A DNA stretch of 64,000 bases from CAVUOA01 sp963742955 (GTDB lineage Bacteria; Bacteroidota; Ignavibacteria; Tepidaquicellales; OLB5), in NCBI GenBank assembly GCA_963742955.1, contig CAVUOA010000008.1:1922001-1986000 (forward strand). Direction: 5' to 3'. A model generated the notes under the pieces. That model was not told the DNA's origin. It made no database searches and saw only the letters and a program-made list of their open reading frames with translations. Both the position numbers and the translations under genes were made by a program. Below are positions 1 through 8,139 of the stretch, in pieces. Position 1 is the stretch's first letter; each line of letters starts with the position of its first letter.

Positions 1-96
1 ATTCACAGTATTTGTTGAGAGCCTGTTTATAAGGTCCAGCCTGTCATTGCCCGTAAATTTCAGGAAATCAAGGGGTATTTTGCAATAATTAAGCAT
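1..96 (-). CDS. N-terminus of YgfZ/GcvT-fold folate-binding protein (partial)
   Basis: Reading the minus strand from an ATG at 96 to the window edge gives 32 open codons. They contain a GNDRLDLINRLSTNTVN-like stretch, which matches the start of the tRNA-modifying YgfZ / aminomethyltransferase-fold family (G-x-D-x-x-x-F/L-L-x-x-x-x-T-x-x-V). In that family the protein binds folate and supports Fe-S enzyme or tRNA-thiolation maintenance. Only the first helix and strand are visible, so YgfZ cannot be separated from a true GcvT. The gene is divergent from the RodZ-like gene, leaving about 200 bp of AT-rich promoter space (97-295). Confidence 0.5.
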   Translation of the reverse strand, partial: MLNYCKIPLDFLKFTGNDRLDLINRLSTNTVN

Positions 97-295
97 CAGA
101 TTTTAAATATACCTTTAAATGGAAACTTATTCAAAGTAATAATTTATCATGGATTGCCGCATGAGAAAATTTCAAATCTTCCAGAAAATTTCATCAAGAT
201 AATGTGATTCATTTTTTTCCCAATTTTTCCCGCTAATACATTGAATATCTGATAAACATGCTTTATTTTTTGTGAAATCCCTAAAATAACCGGTT

Positions 296-1222
296 ATGCT
301 TAAAGAATTCGGACAAGACTTAAAGAGCTTACGGGAATCCCAGAATATCTCCGTTGCGGAAATTTCGGCGCAGACAAGAATCAACCCGAAATTTATAAAC
401 ATGATGGAATCGGGTGTATTCAATTTCCAGCCGGAAACCTATATACGCGCCTTCCTCAAAGAATATGCAAGATGTGTTGACGTAAGCGAAAACATTCTGC
501 TCACCGATTACGAAAAAGCTAAATCCGGATTCTACGTGCGTAAATCAACCACCCCTAAACAGGAGGATAAACCTTTATCGATTAAACCTGTTGTAGAAAG
601 TTCCGATGCTTCTGAACCTAAAACTGAAGAAAAACCTGTACCCAAAGAAAAACAATCATCACCTCCAAAAGAAAACTGGCCTCCGCCTGAAATAAGGAGA
701 AGAGACCATGATGAGGATTCAAAAGAATTTTCCAATAAAACCCTGACGCAGAAAATTCTGCTCGGACTTCTTATTCTTGTCATTATTGCAGGCATAATTT
801 ATTTAATTGATTACCTTACTAATTCGGGAAATGATAATACCTCCAATGTTAAGCCGAAATCATTCAGCGAGATTTCCGAAGATTATGAGAATAAAATAAA
901 GGGAAATAAAAATAAAGAAACAAAACAGCTTGAAGAAGATTCTCTTAAATCTGTAAAAATAGATTCGCTTAAGCTTTCTATTGTTGCATCCAAAGACGTG
1001 AGAATAAAAGTTTACGTTGATGAAAAAAGGCTCGTTGAAGATGTTATTGCCGCAAAAGACACAATGGTTATTGCCGCAAAAGACCAGTTCCGCTTCAGCG
1101 CCTCGGCAAACTCATCAGTTGACCTGTACTTAAACGGCAAACATCTGAAAAAACCGTCATCTGTTACGGGGTCTTCTATTAAAAACATAGTCATTAATAA
1201 AGATGGTATTGTTAATGAATGA
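296..1222 (+). CDS. rodZ: RodZ-like helix-turn-helix membrane protein
   Basis: This 308-aa protein has the RodZ architecture. Residues 1-78 form a Cro/HTH_25-type domain (FGQDLKSLRESQNIS..., with TRINPKFINMMESG as the recognition region). A charged proline/lysine-rich cytoplasmic linker follows at about 85-150, then one membrane span near 155-175 (LLGLLILVIIAGIIYLIDYL), and a periplasmic domain resembling DUF4115 (about 220-305). RodZ links MreB to the cell-wall elongation machinery, so a rod-shaped cell is likely. The ATG lies directly after AT-rich leader DNA with no clear Shine-Dalgarno sequence, as for most housekeeping genes here. ligA follows after 48 bp and may be co-transcribed. Confidence 0.85.
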   Translation: MLKEFGQDLKSLRESQNISVAEISAQTRINPKFINMMESGVFNFQPETYIRAFLKEYARCVDVSENILLTDYEKAKSGFYVRKSTTPKQEDKPLSIKPVVESSDASEPKTEEKPVPKEKQSSPPKENWPPPEIRRRDHDEDSKEFSNKTLTQKILLGLLILVIIAGIIYLIDYLTNSGNDNTSNVKPKSFSEISEDYENKIKGNKNKETKQLEEDSLKSVKIDSLKLSIVASKDVRIKVYVDEKRLVEDVIAAKDTMVIAAKDQFRFSASANSSVDLYLNGKHLKKPSSVTGSSIKNIVINKDGIVNE

Positions 1223-1270
1223 TAATCCCTTCATTTTCCCCAATTGAGTTAAATCCAAAACTTCTATCCG

Positions 1271-3298
1271 ATGGCAGATAAGAATGTCATAGAAAGAGTA
1301 AATAAGCTGCGTGAGCGCCTTAATGACGCGAACTACCGCTATTATATTCTGGCTGAGCCAACCATTGATGATTATGAATATGACATGCTGATGAATGAGC
1401 TTATTGAGCTTGAAAAAAAATATCCCGAACTCTTAACACCCGATTCACCCAGCCAGCGCGTCGGCGGCGATTTGACAAAAGATTTCCCGACTGTAACTCA
1501 TGAAGTCCCCATGCTCTCGCTTTCAAATTCTTATGATGAAAATGATTTGCGGGAGTTCGATAAGCGCGTAAACAACCTGCTTAAAGGCGAAAAGTTCCGC
1601 TATGTATGCGAGCTTAAGTTTGACGGTGCGGCAGTTACTCTCATTTACCGTGACGGCATGTTTATTCAGGGCGCAACCCGCGGTGACGGAACTCAGGGCG
1701 ATGAAATTACAACTAATCTTAAGACCATCAGGTCTATACCGCTTCGCATTCATCCGGAAGGCAAACCGTTTAAGAAGCTGGATATAGAAGTGCGCGGCGA
1801 AGTATTTATAAAAAAAGATGATTTCATAAAAATTAACGAGAGACAGGAACAGGCAGGCGAGAAGCTCTACGCAAACGCCAGAAACACCTGCGCCGGAACA
1901 CTGAAGCTGAAAGATTCAAAAATTGTTGCAAGCCGTAACCTGAACATGTTTTGTTATTTCCTGAGGCACCTTGACCCCAATGAACAGGCTAAGCTGAAAT
2001 CACATTATGAAAATATGCAGCTTCTTAAGAAGCTGCGGTTTCCTGTGAACGAGCATATTGCAACGAAAGATAACATGGATGATGTGATTTCGTTCTGCAA
2101 TGAGGTTGAATCATGGCGTGATGAGCTTGATTATGAAATTGACGGCGTGGTTATAAAAGTTGATTCATTAGAACAGCAGGAAAAATTGGGCAGTATTGCA
2201 AAGAGTCCCCGCTGGGCTATAGCGTATAAGTTCAAGGCAAAACAGGCAGTTACGAAGCTAAAAGGCATTACTTTACAGGTCGGAAGAATCGGCACAATTA
2301 CACCCGTTGCGGAGCTTGAACCGGTATTTCTTGCAGGGTCTAAAATATCACGGGCAACACTGCACAATGCGGATGAAATCGAACGGAAAGATATCCGCGT
2401 GGGTGATTATGTTAAAATCGAAAAAGGCGGGGATGTAATACCCAAAGTTGTTGAAGTAGTAAAAGAAAAAAGAAGCAAATCATCAAAACCGTTTGTGATG
2501 CCCGCAAAATGTCCCGTTTGTGGTACGGAGCTCGAGCGTCCCGAAGGCGAAGCAAATCATTACTGCATCAACCACCAGTGTCCCGCGCAGGTACAGGGCA
2601 GAATGGAGCATTTTGTTTCCCGCAATGCTATGGATATCGAAGGGCTGGGTTACAGCATAATAGAAAAATTTATCGAGCTTAAATATCTCCATGATATAAC
2701 CGATATATACAGGCTTAAAGAACATGAAAAAGAATTAAAAGGGCTGGAGCGGTTCGGAGATAAGAGTATTGATAATATTCTTGAATCGATTGAGAAATCA
2801 AAGCAGAGACCGTTTGAAAAAGTTTTGTTCGCAATCGGAATAAGGCACGTTGGTGACAGAACTGCAAAGCTGCTGGCAAAACATTTCGGAAGTATAGATG
2901 AATTAATGAATACACCAAAAGAAGATATTGAAAGTGTTAATGAAATCGGTCCCAAGATTGCCGAAAGCGTTTATGATTTCTTCCGCAAGAAATCTAATAT
3001 GGAGCTTGTTAACAAGCTGCGCAAAGCGGGATTGAAATTTGAATCAGACGGCGGAAAGAAAAAAGGACCCGGCAAGCTGGAAGGCAAAACATTTGTTCTT
3101 ACGGGAACCCTTGAAAAATACAAGCGTGAAGAAGCCGCGGAGATTATTGAATCACTCGGCGGCAAAGTTTCGTCTTCTGTCAGCAAAAAAACCGATTACG
3201 TATTGGCAGGCGATGAAGCCGGCTCAAAGCTTGATAAGGCAAGAGAGCTTGGAGTGAAAGTGATTGATGAAAAAGAGTTTGAGAAAATTGTGAGATAA
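1271..3298 (+). CDS. ligA: NAD-dependent DNA ligase LigA
   Basis: Full-length bacterial NAD+-dependent DNA ligase (675 aa; the family is usually about 670) that seals nicks in replication and repair. The domain order is standard. Ia has the YYILAEPTIDDYEYD NAD-binding segment (about 24-38). The adenylation domain has catalytic Lys116 in the motif KFDG. An OB fold follows. The Cys4 zinc finger is near 414-437 (CPVCG...HYCINHQCP). Helix-hairpin-helix repeats occupy about 480-590, and a C-terminal BRCT domain begins near 595 (KLEGKTFVLTGTLEKYKREEA). No key residue is missing. The stop codon is followed at once by a composite palindrome at 3300-3349 that may terminate transcription. Confidence 0.98.
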   Translation: MADKNVIERVNKLRERLNDANYRYYILAEPTIDDYEYDMLMNELIELEKKYPELLTPDSPSQRVGGDLTKDFPTVTHEVPMLSLSNSYDENDLREFDKRVNNLLKGEKFRYVCELKFDGAAVTLIYRDGMFIQGATRGDGTQGDEITTNLKTIRSIPLRIHPEGKPFKKLDIEVRGEVFIKKDDFIKINERQEQAGEKLYANARNTCAGTLKLKDSKIVASRNLNMFCYFLRHLDPNEQAKLKSHYENMQLLKKLRFPVNEHIATKDNMDDVISFCNEVESWRDELDYEIDGVVIKVDSLEQQEKLGSIAKSPRWAIAYKFKAKQAVTKLKGITLQVGRIGTITPVAELEPVFLAGSKISRATLHNADEIERKDIRVGDYVKIEKGGDVIPKVVEVVKEKRSKSSKPFVMPAKCPVCGTELERPEGEANHYCINHQCPAQVQGRMEHFVSRNAMDIEGLGYSIIEKFIELKYLHDITDIYRLKEHEKELKGLERFGDKSIDNILESIEKSKQRPFEKVLFAIGIRHVGDRTAKLLAKHFGSIDELMNTPKEDIESVNEIGPKIAESVYDFFRKKSNMELVNKLRKAGLKFESDGGKKKGPGKLEGKTFVLTGTLEKYKREEAAEIIESLGGKVSSSVSKKTDYVLAGDEAGSKLDKARELGVKVIDEKEFEKIVR

Positions 3299-3299
3299 A

Positions 3300-3349
3300 A
3301 GCCCCTCCTGTCCTCCCTGCCTGCAGCAGGCAGGCCCGAAGGGGAGGAA
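3300..3349. repeat. Composite palindrome: 19-bp mini-palindrome inside a host hairpin
   Basis: The 19-bp perfect palindrome CCTGCCTGCAGCAGGCAGG occupies 3316-3334 (9-bp arms, 1-nt centre). It lies within a hairpin whose arms are TCCTCCC and GGGAGGA. The same host sequence occurs uninterrupted at 42241-42270. Aligning the two gives 30 identical host bases plus exactly 20 extra bases here. It starts two bases after the ligA stop codon. Confidence 0.9.
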
Positions 3350-3574
3350 TATTACTGTAGCCGGAGCCTTTGGGCTTCTCCGGGAATATTCCCTGTGCTG
3401 CTTGCCAAAAATCCGGGTTTTAATAACTCGTACCACGACAAGGAGTCAGGGCATGAGAGGAAAACCCTGTTTAATGTAATAATATCGCACTCTGAAGGCT
3501 GCGGTACGGTAAATCAAATTAATAGTGAAAATGAAAATAAATGTGATTAACTTGCTTCACTTGTAAGAATATAA

Positions 3575-4093
3575 ATGACTGAAAAACAATTTTTTAATGC
3601 CCTAAGCAACGGAAAAAAAGACATACTGCAAAGTATTTTAAATCTTTTGCAGGAAATGAATATTGATTATTGCCTGATAGGAGGGCTGGCAGTTAACGCT
3701 TATGCTGAACCGGTTGTAAGTTTAGATGTAGATTTGATAATTGAATTGGCTGCAGAAAATAAATTTCTTGAAAAAGTTAAAGAAATATTCAAAATAGAAT
3801 CTTTTTCCCATAGTTTAAACCTCAGCAATTCTGAATCGGACCTGAGGATACAAATTCAAACGGATAAACGGTACCAGGATTTTATACCCCGTGCTTCAAA
3901 AAAGCAAGTTATAGGTTACGAAATGAAAGTCGCAGCTGTAGAAGATGTTTTGCAGGGAAAAATCTGGGCATACATGGATAAACAAAGGCGTGAAAGCAAA
4001 CGTATGAAGGACCTGGCGGATATTCTAAGACTCATCGAAAAATATCCTGATTTAAAAGCATTACTCCCCGGTGAAATTACAGAAAAAATGTGA
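3575..4093 (+). CDS. AbiEii/AbiGii-type nucleotidyltransferase-like protein
   Basis: A 172-aa protein with the minimal nucleotidyltransferase signature of the AbiEii/AbiGii family. IGGLAVNAYAEP (about residues 34-45) supplies the Gly-Gly of the active-site loop, and VSLDVDLIIE (about 47-56) supplies the metal-binding Asp-x-Asp pair. The later helical part (AAVEDVLQGKIWAYMDKQRRESKRMKDLADI) fits the substrate-binding helices. Family members include toxins that add nucleotides to tRNA acceptor ends, and also uncharacterised housekeeping relatives. No AbiEi-like antitoxin or other partner adjoins it; the neighbours are ligA and an outer-membrane protein gene. Function as a toxin is therefore unproven. 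Confidence 0.65.
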   Translation: MTEKQFFNALSNGKKDILQSILNLLQEMNIDYCLIGGLAVNAYAEPVVSLDVDLIIELAAENKFLEKVKEIFKIESFSHSLNLSNSESDLRIQIQTDKRYQDFIPRASKKQVIGYEMKVAAVEDVLQGKIWAYMDKQRRESKRMKDLADILRLIEKYPDLKALLPGEITEKM

Positions 4094-4443
4094 AATGTAA
4101 TCTTGAATTACTTTTCCTTACGACCTGACACAAATACAAATCATCAGAAAGTAATTCCGGCGCATCTTTTAATCTTATTTTCTCAAATATTCTAAAACAC
4201 ATATAGAGCGTTTTTAAGGCTATATATTTATATAGCCCATTGCAATTACCCGAGGTATGTAAAACGGCCTAGGAGAGGCATTTACGGAAGAATTAGAGGC
4301 ATTGGGAAAAGGGGTTGAACCAGATTTTCAGAAGTTTCAAAGAAACTTGTTAATTGGGTTCCGCTTCCGCTGGGATTTTAAAAAAAAAGCCAGCAGGTTT
4401 TCACCATGCAGGCTTGTTATGATTTAAGTTGGGAATTAATAAT
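4094..4443. other. Intergenic region with hairpins, no gene seen
   Basis: These 350 bases hold no convincing ORF or RNA gene. Visible structure: a perfect 20-bp hairpin at 4218-4237 (GGCTATATA-TT-TATATAGCC), a repeated GAGGCATT word (about 4275 and 4298), and a minus-strand terminator at 4379-4415. Confidence 0.6.
4379..4415 (-). terminator. Rho-independent terminator of the 4444-5121 gene
   Basis: On the minus strand AGCCTGCA pairs with TGCTGGCT (one mismatch) across a 12-base loop. A run of nine or more T residues follows. It lies about 30 bases beyond the stop codon of the minus-strand outer-membrane protein gene. Confidence 0.65.
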
Positions 4444-5121
4444 CTAATGCATAAAGTTATAGCTGAACACAAGGTACAGTCCGCCGAAATATCTTTTTTC
4501 CTTATTCTGCAGGCTTTCTATTCCCTGGCCAAACAGCTGTGTATAGTAATATCTCACATCCATATTGAGTGAAGACCTTTTACTTGTCAGGTAATCAACT
4601 CCCACACTCGCAAATGCGCCGACTGTATATTTTGCTTTTGCATGTCCGAAACTCGGGAAAAATGATTCCGCGTAAGGTGTATATATAATTGCTGTTGGCG
4701 AAATCCCGAAATTAACATGCGGGCGCAGGTCATCGGTTACATCTTCTCTGAATAACCTGAACTGCATACCCAGATTTATCGGAATCATAAACATCCTGTT
4801 TACTTTGTAAGGTACATAGCTGTTTCCGAAAATATCATATACTTCAAACTCACGGTCATCTTTAGCTCCCGAAAAGAAAATGCCTGCAAATCCGGATACA
4901 TCGGGGCTGAACTGTTTAAAAAGCTGGGAGCCCACCGCAAAACCGTTATCCGAAAAAAGCACATTTATTGACCAGTTGTTATTTGGTTCTTTTTTCGGTT
5001 TTGTGATTGAGCTCAATTCAGAATTATGCGAATCTGTTAAACGCAAAGTCTGTGTATTCTGGGAAAACAGTATATTTGTGCCGAGTAACAGCACAGCAAT
5101 TATTAATAAAATGTGTTTCAT
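4444..5121 (-). CDS. Outer-membrane beta-barrel protein (PorT/OmpX-like fold)
   Basis: A 225-aa exported protein. Residues 1-20 are a signal peptide (MKHILLIIAVLLLGTNILFS, cleavage before Q). The mature part shows alternating aromatic/hydrophobic strands typical of an eight-strand barrel (for example WSINVLFSDNGFAVG, VSGFAGIFFSG, LGMQFRLF, YFGGLYLVFSYNF). It ends in an aromatic-rich strand close to the C-terminus, as BAM substrates do. Many such proteins are annotated as PorT family or porin family, but nothing here proves a T9SS role. It is monocistronic, with its own terminator downstream. Substrate and function are unknown. Confidence 0.65.
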   Translation of the reverse strand: MKHILLIIAVLLLGTNILFSQNTQTLRLTDSHNSELSSITKPKKEPNNNWSINVLFSDNGFAVGSQLFKQFSPDVSGFAGIFFSGAKDDREFEVYDIFGNSYVPYKVNRMFMIPINLGMQFRLFREDVTDDLRPHVNFGISPTAIIYTPYAESFFPSFGHAKAKYTVGAFASVGVDYLTSKRSSLNMDVRYYYTQLFGQGIESLQNKEKRYFGGLYLVFSYNFMH

Positions 5122-5261
5122 ACGGTAATGTTAATAATTTCAATTGTTATATTCAACTTAAATAATTAAGTTTGTTGAATTTAGTGTAGCGGGGAATCCA
5201 AATCCATAGTAAGCTGACTTTCTTTTTCACAGCTCAGGTACAAAAAAATTTTACAAACCAA

Positions 5262-6104
5262 ATGCCAAAGAAAATCGAAATAGTAAGTTACGGCAAAACC
5301 TTTGACTTAAATAACAAGAAAAAGCTCTTTTTGATTTCAGGGCCTTGTGTAGTTGAGAGTGAAAAGATGGTGATTGAAATTGCAAAGAAAATAAAAGGGA
5401 TAGCCCAAAAATTAGGAATTCCGTTCATTTTTAAGGCATCTTACAAGAAAGCAAACAGGACAAGCGGCAGTTCGTTCAGGTCAATCGGAGTGCAGAATTC
5501 ACTCGAAATATTGGCAAATTTGAGAGAAAAAGTGAAAGTACCTGTATTAACCGATGTTCATTCCGAAATAGAAGCGGTTATTGCTGCCGATTATGTTGAT
5601 ATACTTCAAATTCCTGCATTTCTATCACGCCAGACTGAGCTTCTTGAAGCCGCCGGTGAAACAGGCAGGATAATCAATATCAAAAAAGGACAGTTCCTCT
5701 CACCCGAGGATATGAAATTCCAGATTAAGAAAGTGGAATCGACAGGCAACAAAAAAATATTAATAACTGAGCGGGGGACTTCATTCGGTTATCATAACCT
5801 TGTAGTCGATATGCGTTCGCTTTCCATAATGAAGAGCTTCAATTACCCGGTTGTATTTGATGCAACTCATTCATTGCAGATGCCTTCCAAGGAAAACGGC
5901 ATTTCCGGCGGCTCGCCGGATTTAATTTTCCCGATAGCGCGCTCTGCAGCTGCTTCGGGAATTAACGGAGTTTTTATTGAAACACATCCTAATCCCGCAA
6001 AAGCTCTAAGCGATTCCAAATCGATGCTTCCGCTTTCCAGGCTGGAATCGCTTTTAAAACAGCTTGTAAGCATCCATAAACTTGTAAATGATTTTGACAA
6101 TTAA
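5262..6104 (+). CDS. kdsA: 3-deoxy-8-phosphooctulonate synthase
   Basis: 280-aa KDO-8-phosphate synthase, which condenses phosphoenolpyruvate with arabinose-5-phosphate in the first committed step of KDO for lipopolysaccharide. Family motifs are all present: SGPCVVES near 26-33, FKASYKKANRTS near 57-68, LTDVHS, QIPAFLSRQTELL, and ERGTSFGYHNLVVD. Cys29 in the GPC motif is the ligand found in the metal-dependent class (as in Aquifex). The metal-independent enterobacterial enzymes have Asn there. It heads a same-strand run with the downstream oxidase gene (24-bp gap). It indicates an LPS-bearing outer membrane. Confidence 0.97.
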   Translation: MPKKIEIVSYGKTFDLNNKKKLFLISGPCVVESEKMVIEIAKKIKGIAQKLGIPFIFKASYKKANRTSGSSFRSIGVQNSLEILANLREKVKVPVLTDVHSEIEAVIAADYVDILQIPAFLSRQTELLEAAGETGRIINIKKGQFLSPEDMKFQIKKVESTGNKKILITERGTSFGYHNLVVDMRSLSIMKSFNYPVVFDATHSLQMPSKENGISGGSPDLIFPIARSAAASGINGVFIETHPNPAKALSDSKSMLPLSRLESLLKQLVSIHKLVNDFDN

Positions 6105-6128
6105 TATTTTTTCAATTAACTGCTGATA

Positions 6129-7526
6129 ATGTCCGGTTACAATAAGGTCACACCCGAAATAATCAACAAGCTGAAAGAAATTGCCGGCAGTGAAAATGTT
6201 TTCATTGATGAGGAAACACTTGCCCTGTGCTCAAAAGATGAAACCGAGGATTTCAGGTTCCCGCCCGAAGCAGTTGTAAAACCCTTAAATACAAATCAGA
6301 TATCTGAAATTCTCAAGCTGGCAAATGAAAAGAAAATTCCGGTTACTCCGAGAGGCGGGGGTACGGGACTTTCCGGCGGCGCGCTTCCTGTCCACGGCGG
6401 AATAGTTGTATCGATGGAGAAGTTTAATAAAATTCTTGAAATCGACGAGAAAAATTACCAGGCAGTTGTTGAACCGGGGGTAATTACGGAAATATTCCAG
6501 AATGAAGTTGAAAAAAGAGGTTTATTTTATCCGCCTGACCCTGCTTCACGCGGTTCATCATTTCTCGGCGGGAATTTGGCGGAGTGTTCCGGCGGTCCCC
6601 GCGCTGTGAAATACGGCGTTACCAAAGATTATGTGCTCGGACTTGAAGCTGTGCTTCCAACAGGCGAAATAATTAATGCCGGCGGCAAAGTGTTAAAAAA
6701 CGTTACAGGCTATAATCTTACACAGCTTCTTATCGGCAGCGAAGGAACACTTGGAATTATAACCAAAATTATTTTCCGTCTTATACCTCTCCCAAAGCAT
6801 AAGAAAGTGATATTAGTTGCATTTAACTCGTTTGAAGACGCTACTGATGCAGTGGCTAAGATATTTCAGCGGGGTATTACTCCTTCAGCAATTGAGTTTA
6901 TGGAAAAAGCTGCCGTTAAAGCCGCGGAAGAAAAGCAGAATAAAAAATTCCCGAACGGGGAGGCTGAAGCGCAATTGTTTATTGAAGTTGACGGAAATTA
7001 CACCGAACAGCTTGATAAAGATATAGAGCTGATTGCCGAGGTTGTATCGGAATACAACCCGCTTGATATATTGCTTGCCGATGAGCCGCAGAAAGTCGAG
7101 GATGTTTGGGCATTAAGAAGGGGAATAGGTGAGGCGGTGAAATCAATTTCTGCGTATAAAGAAGAGGATACTGTGGTACCAAGGGCAAATATGACGAAGC
7201 TGGTAAAGGGTGTGAAGGAAATTTCGGCAAAATACGGAATTACAACTATTTGTTACGGGCATTCGGGGGATGGGAACATTCATGTAAATATTCTTAAGGA
7301 TAAACTTGATGACCGTACATGGGAAAAAAATATCGATAAAGCAATAAGAGAAATTTTTGCTTTAACTGTCTCGCTTGGAGGCACTATTTCGGGTGAACAC
7401 GGAATAGGCTACTCGCAGAAATCATATTTGCCGATAGCTTTATCAGAAAATGAGCTGATGATAATGAAAAAAATAAAAAACTTATTCGACCCGAATAATA
7501 TCTTAAACCCGGAAAAATATTTATAA
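6129..7526 (+). CDS. glcD: FAD-linked oxidase, GlcD / D-lactate dehydrogenase type
   Basis: 465-aa flavoprotein of the VAO/PCMH family. The FAD-binding domain spans about 40-215 and carries TPRGGGTGLSGGALPV (pyrophosphate loop). The substrate and cap domain (FAD-oxidase C) covers the remainder, with the GHSGDGNIHVNI and GGTISGEHGIG motifs near the C-terminus. These supply the catalytic histidines typical of glycolate, D-lactate or 2-hydroxyglutarate dehydrogenases. It would oxidise a 2-hydroxyacid to a 2-oxoacid in the cytoplasm or at the inner membrane face. GlcE and GlcF subunits are absent here, so D-lactate or D-2-hydroxyglutarate are as likely as glycolate. The stop codon is one base from the next start. 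Confidence 0.9.
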   Translation: MSGYNKVTPEIINKLKEIAGSENVFIDEETLALCSKDETEDFRFPPEAVVKPLNTNQISEILKLANEKKIPVTPRGGGTGLSGGALPVHGGIVVSMEKFNKILEIDEKNYQAVVEPGVITEIFQNEVEKRGLFYPPDPASRGSSFLGGNLAECSGGPRAVKYGVTKDYVLGLEAVLPTGEIINAGGKVLKNVTGYNLTQLLIGSEGTLGIITKIIFRLIPLPKHKKVILVAFNSFEDATDAVAKIFQRGITPSAIEFMEKAAVKAAEEKQNKKFPNGEAEAQLFIEVDGNYTEQLDKDIELIAEVVSEYNPLDILLADEPQKVEDVWALRRGIGEAVKSISAYKEEDTVVPRANMTKLVKGVKEISAKYGITTICYGHSGDGNIHVNILKDKLDDRTWEKNIDKAIREIFALTVSLGGTISGEHGIGYSQKSYLPIALSENELMIMKKIKNLFDPNNILNPEKYL

Positions 7527-7527
7527 A

Positions 7528-7935
7528 TTGATTAAATCCGAATTAAAAATAAGAATTCTCTACGCTTACACCGATAAAATGGGTGTAGTATATTACGGAA
7601 GGTATTTTGAGTTTTACGAAGCAGGAAGAAATGAATTTCTGAGAAGGCTCGGCTACCCTTATTCAAAAATAGAAGCTCAAAATATCATTCTTCCCGTGAT
7701 TGAAGCCGATTCAAAGTATTTTGCTCCCGCCCGTTACGATGATGAGATTACTTTATATACGATGTTAAAAGACGTTCCTTCGGTGAGAATAAAACTTGAG
7801 TATTTGATAGAGAACGAAAAAAAAGAAAAGCTTGCCGAAGGCTTTACAATTCACAGTTTTGTTAATTCCATAACCAGAAAGCCAATACGTCCCCCTGCGG
7901 ATTTTGTTGAGCTTGTAAAGTCAAAATTAAAATAA
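7528..7935 (+). CDS. YbgC/4HBT-family acyl-CoA thioesterase
   Basis: 135-aa hot-dog-fold thioesterase. The N-terminal IRILYAYTDKMGVVYYGRYFEFYEAGRNEFLR matches the 4-hydroxybenzoyl-CoA thioesterase/YbgC catalytic region. The nucleophile is the Asp in YTDKMG. The family then has Y-x-x-Y/F-x-x-x-x-E-x-x-R. It would hydrolyse acyl-CoA or acyl-ACP thioesters. The start is TTG at 7528, immediately after the stop of the oxidase gene, which implies translational coupling. In Proteobacteria ybgC lies with tol-pal, but that context is absent here. Confidence 0.85.
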   Translation: MIKSELKIRILYAYTDKMGVVYYGRYFEFYEAGRNEFLRRLGYPYSKIEAQNIILPVIEADSKYFAPARYDDEITLYTMLKDVPSVRIKLEYLIENEKKEKLAEGFTIHSFVNSITRKPIRPPADFVELVKSKLK

Positions 7936-7938
7936 AAA

Positions 7939-8139
7939 ATGATTAGTACTGAATTACTTGAAGTCCTGCGCTGCCCAATAGGAAAAGCGGAATTAAAAGA
8001 AAAAGATAATTATCTTGTTTGCACTCCATGCGGCGTTAGATACCCGATTGATGACGGGATACCGATACTTCTTGTCGATGAAGCCATTTTACCCGAAGGC
8101 GTTGACAGTGTAAATGAATTAGAATGCATGAAAAAATGA
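7939..8139 (+). CDS. Trm112/YcaR-like small protein lacking one cysteine
   Basis: 66-aa protein of the Trm112p-like family: LLEVLRCPIGKAELKE... then LVCTPCGVRYPIDDGIPILL. Typical members have CPxC...CPxCG zinc-ribbon-like pairs. Here the first pair is CPIG, so its second cysteine is replaced by glycine, while the C-terminal CTPCG pair is intact. Eukaryotic and archaeal Trm112 activates methyltransferases; bacterial YcaR homologues sit near LPS genes. It fits a gene run starting with kdsA. Its stop overlaps a possible nadC start in an ATGA junction. Confidence 0.8.
   Translation: MISTELLEVLRCPIGKAELKEKDNYLVCTPCGVRYPIDDGIPILLVDEAILPEGVDSVNELECMKK

Noticed and set aside
4260..4330. Possible tRNA-like stretch with GGTTGAACC
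   Set aside because: No acceptor stem or cloverleaf could be folded around it.
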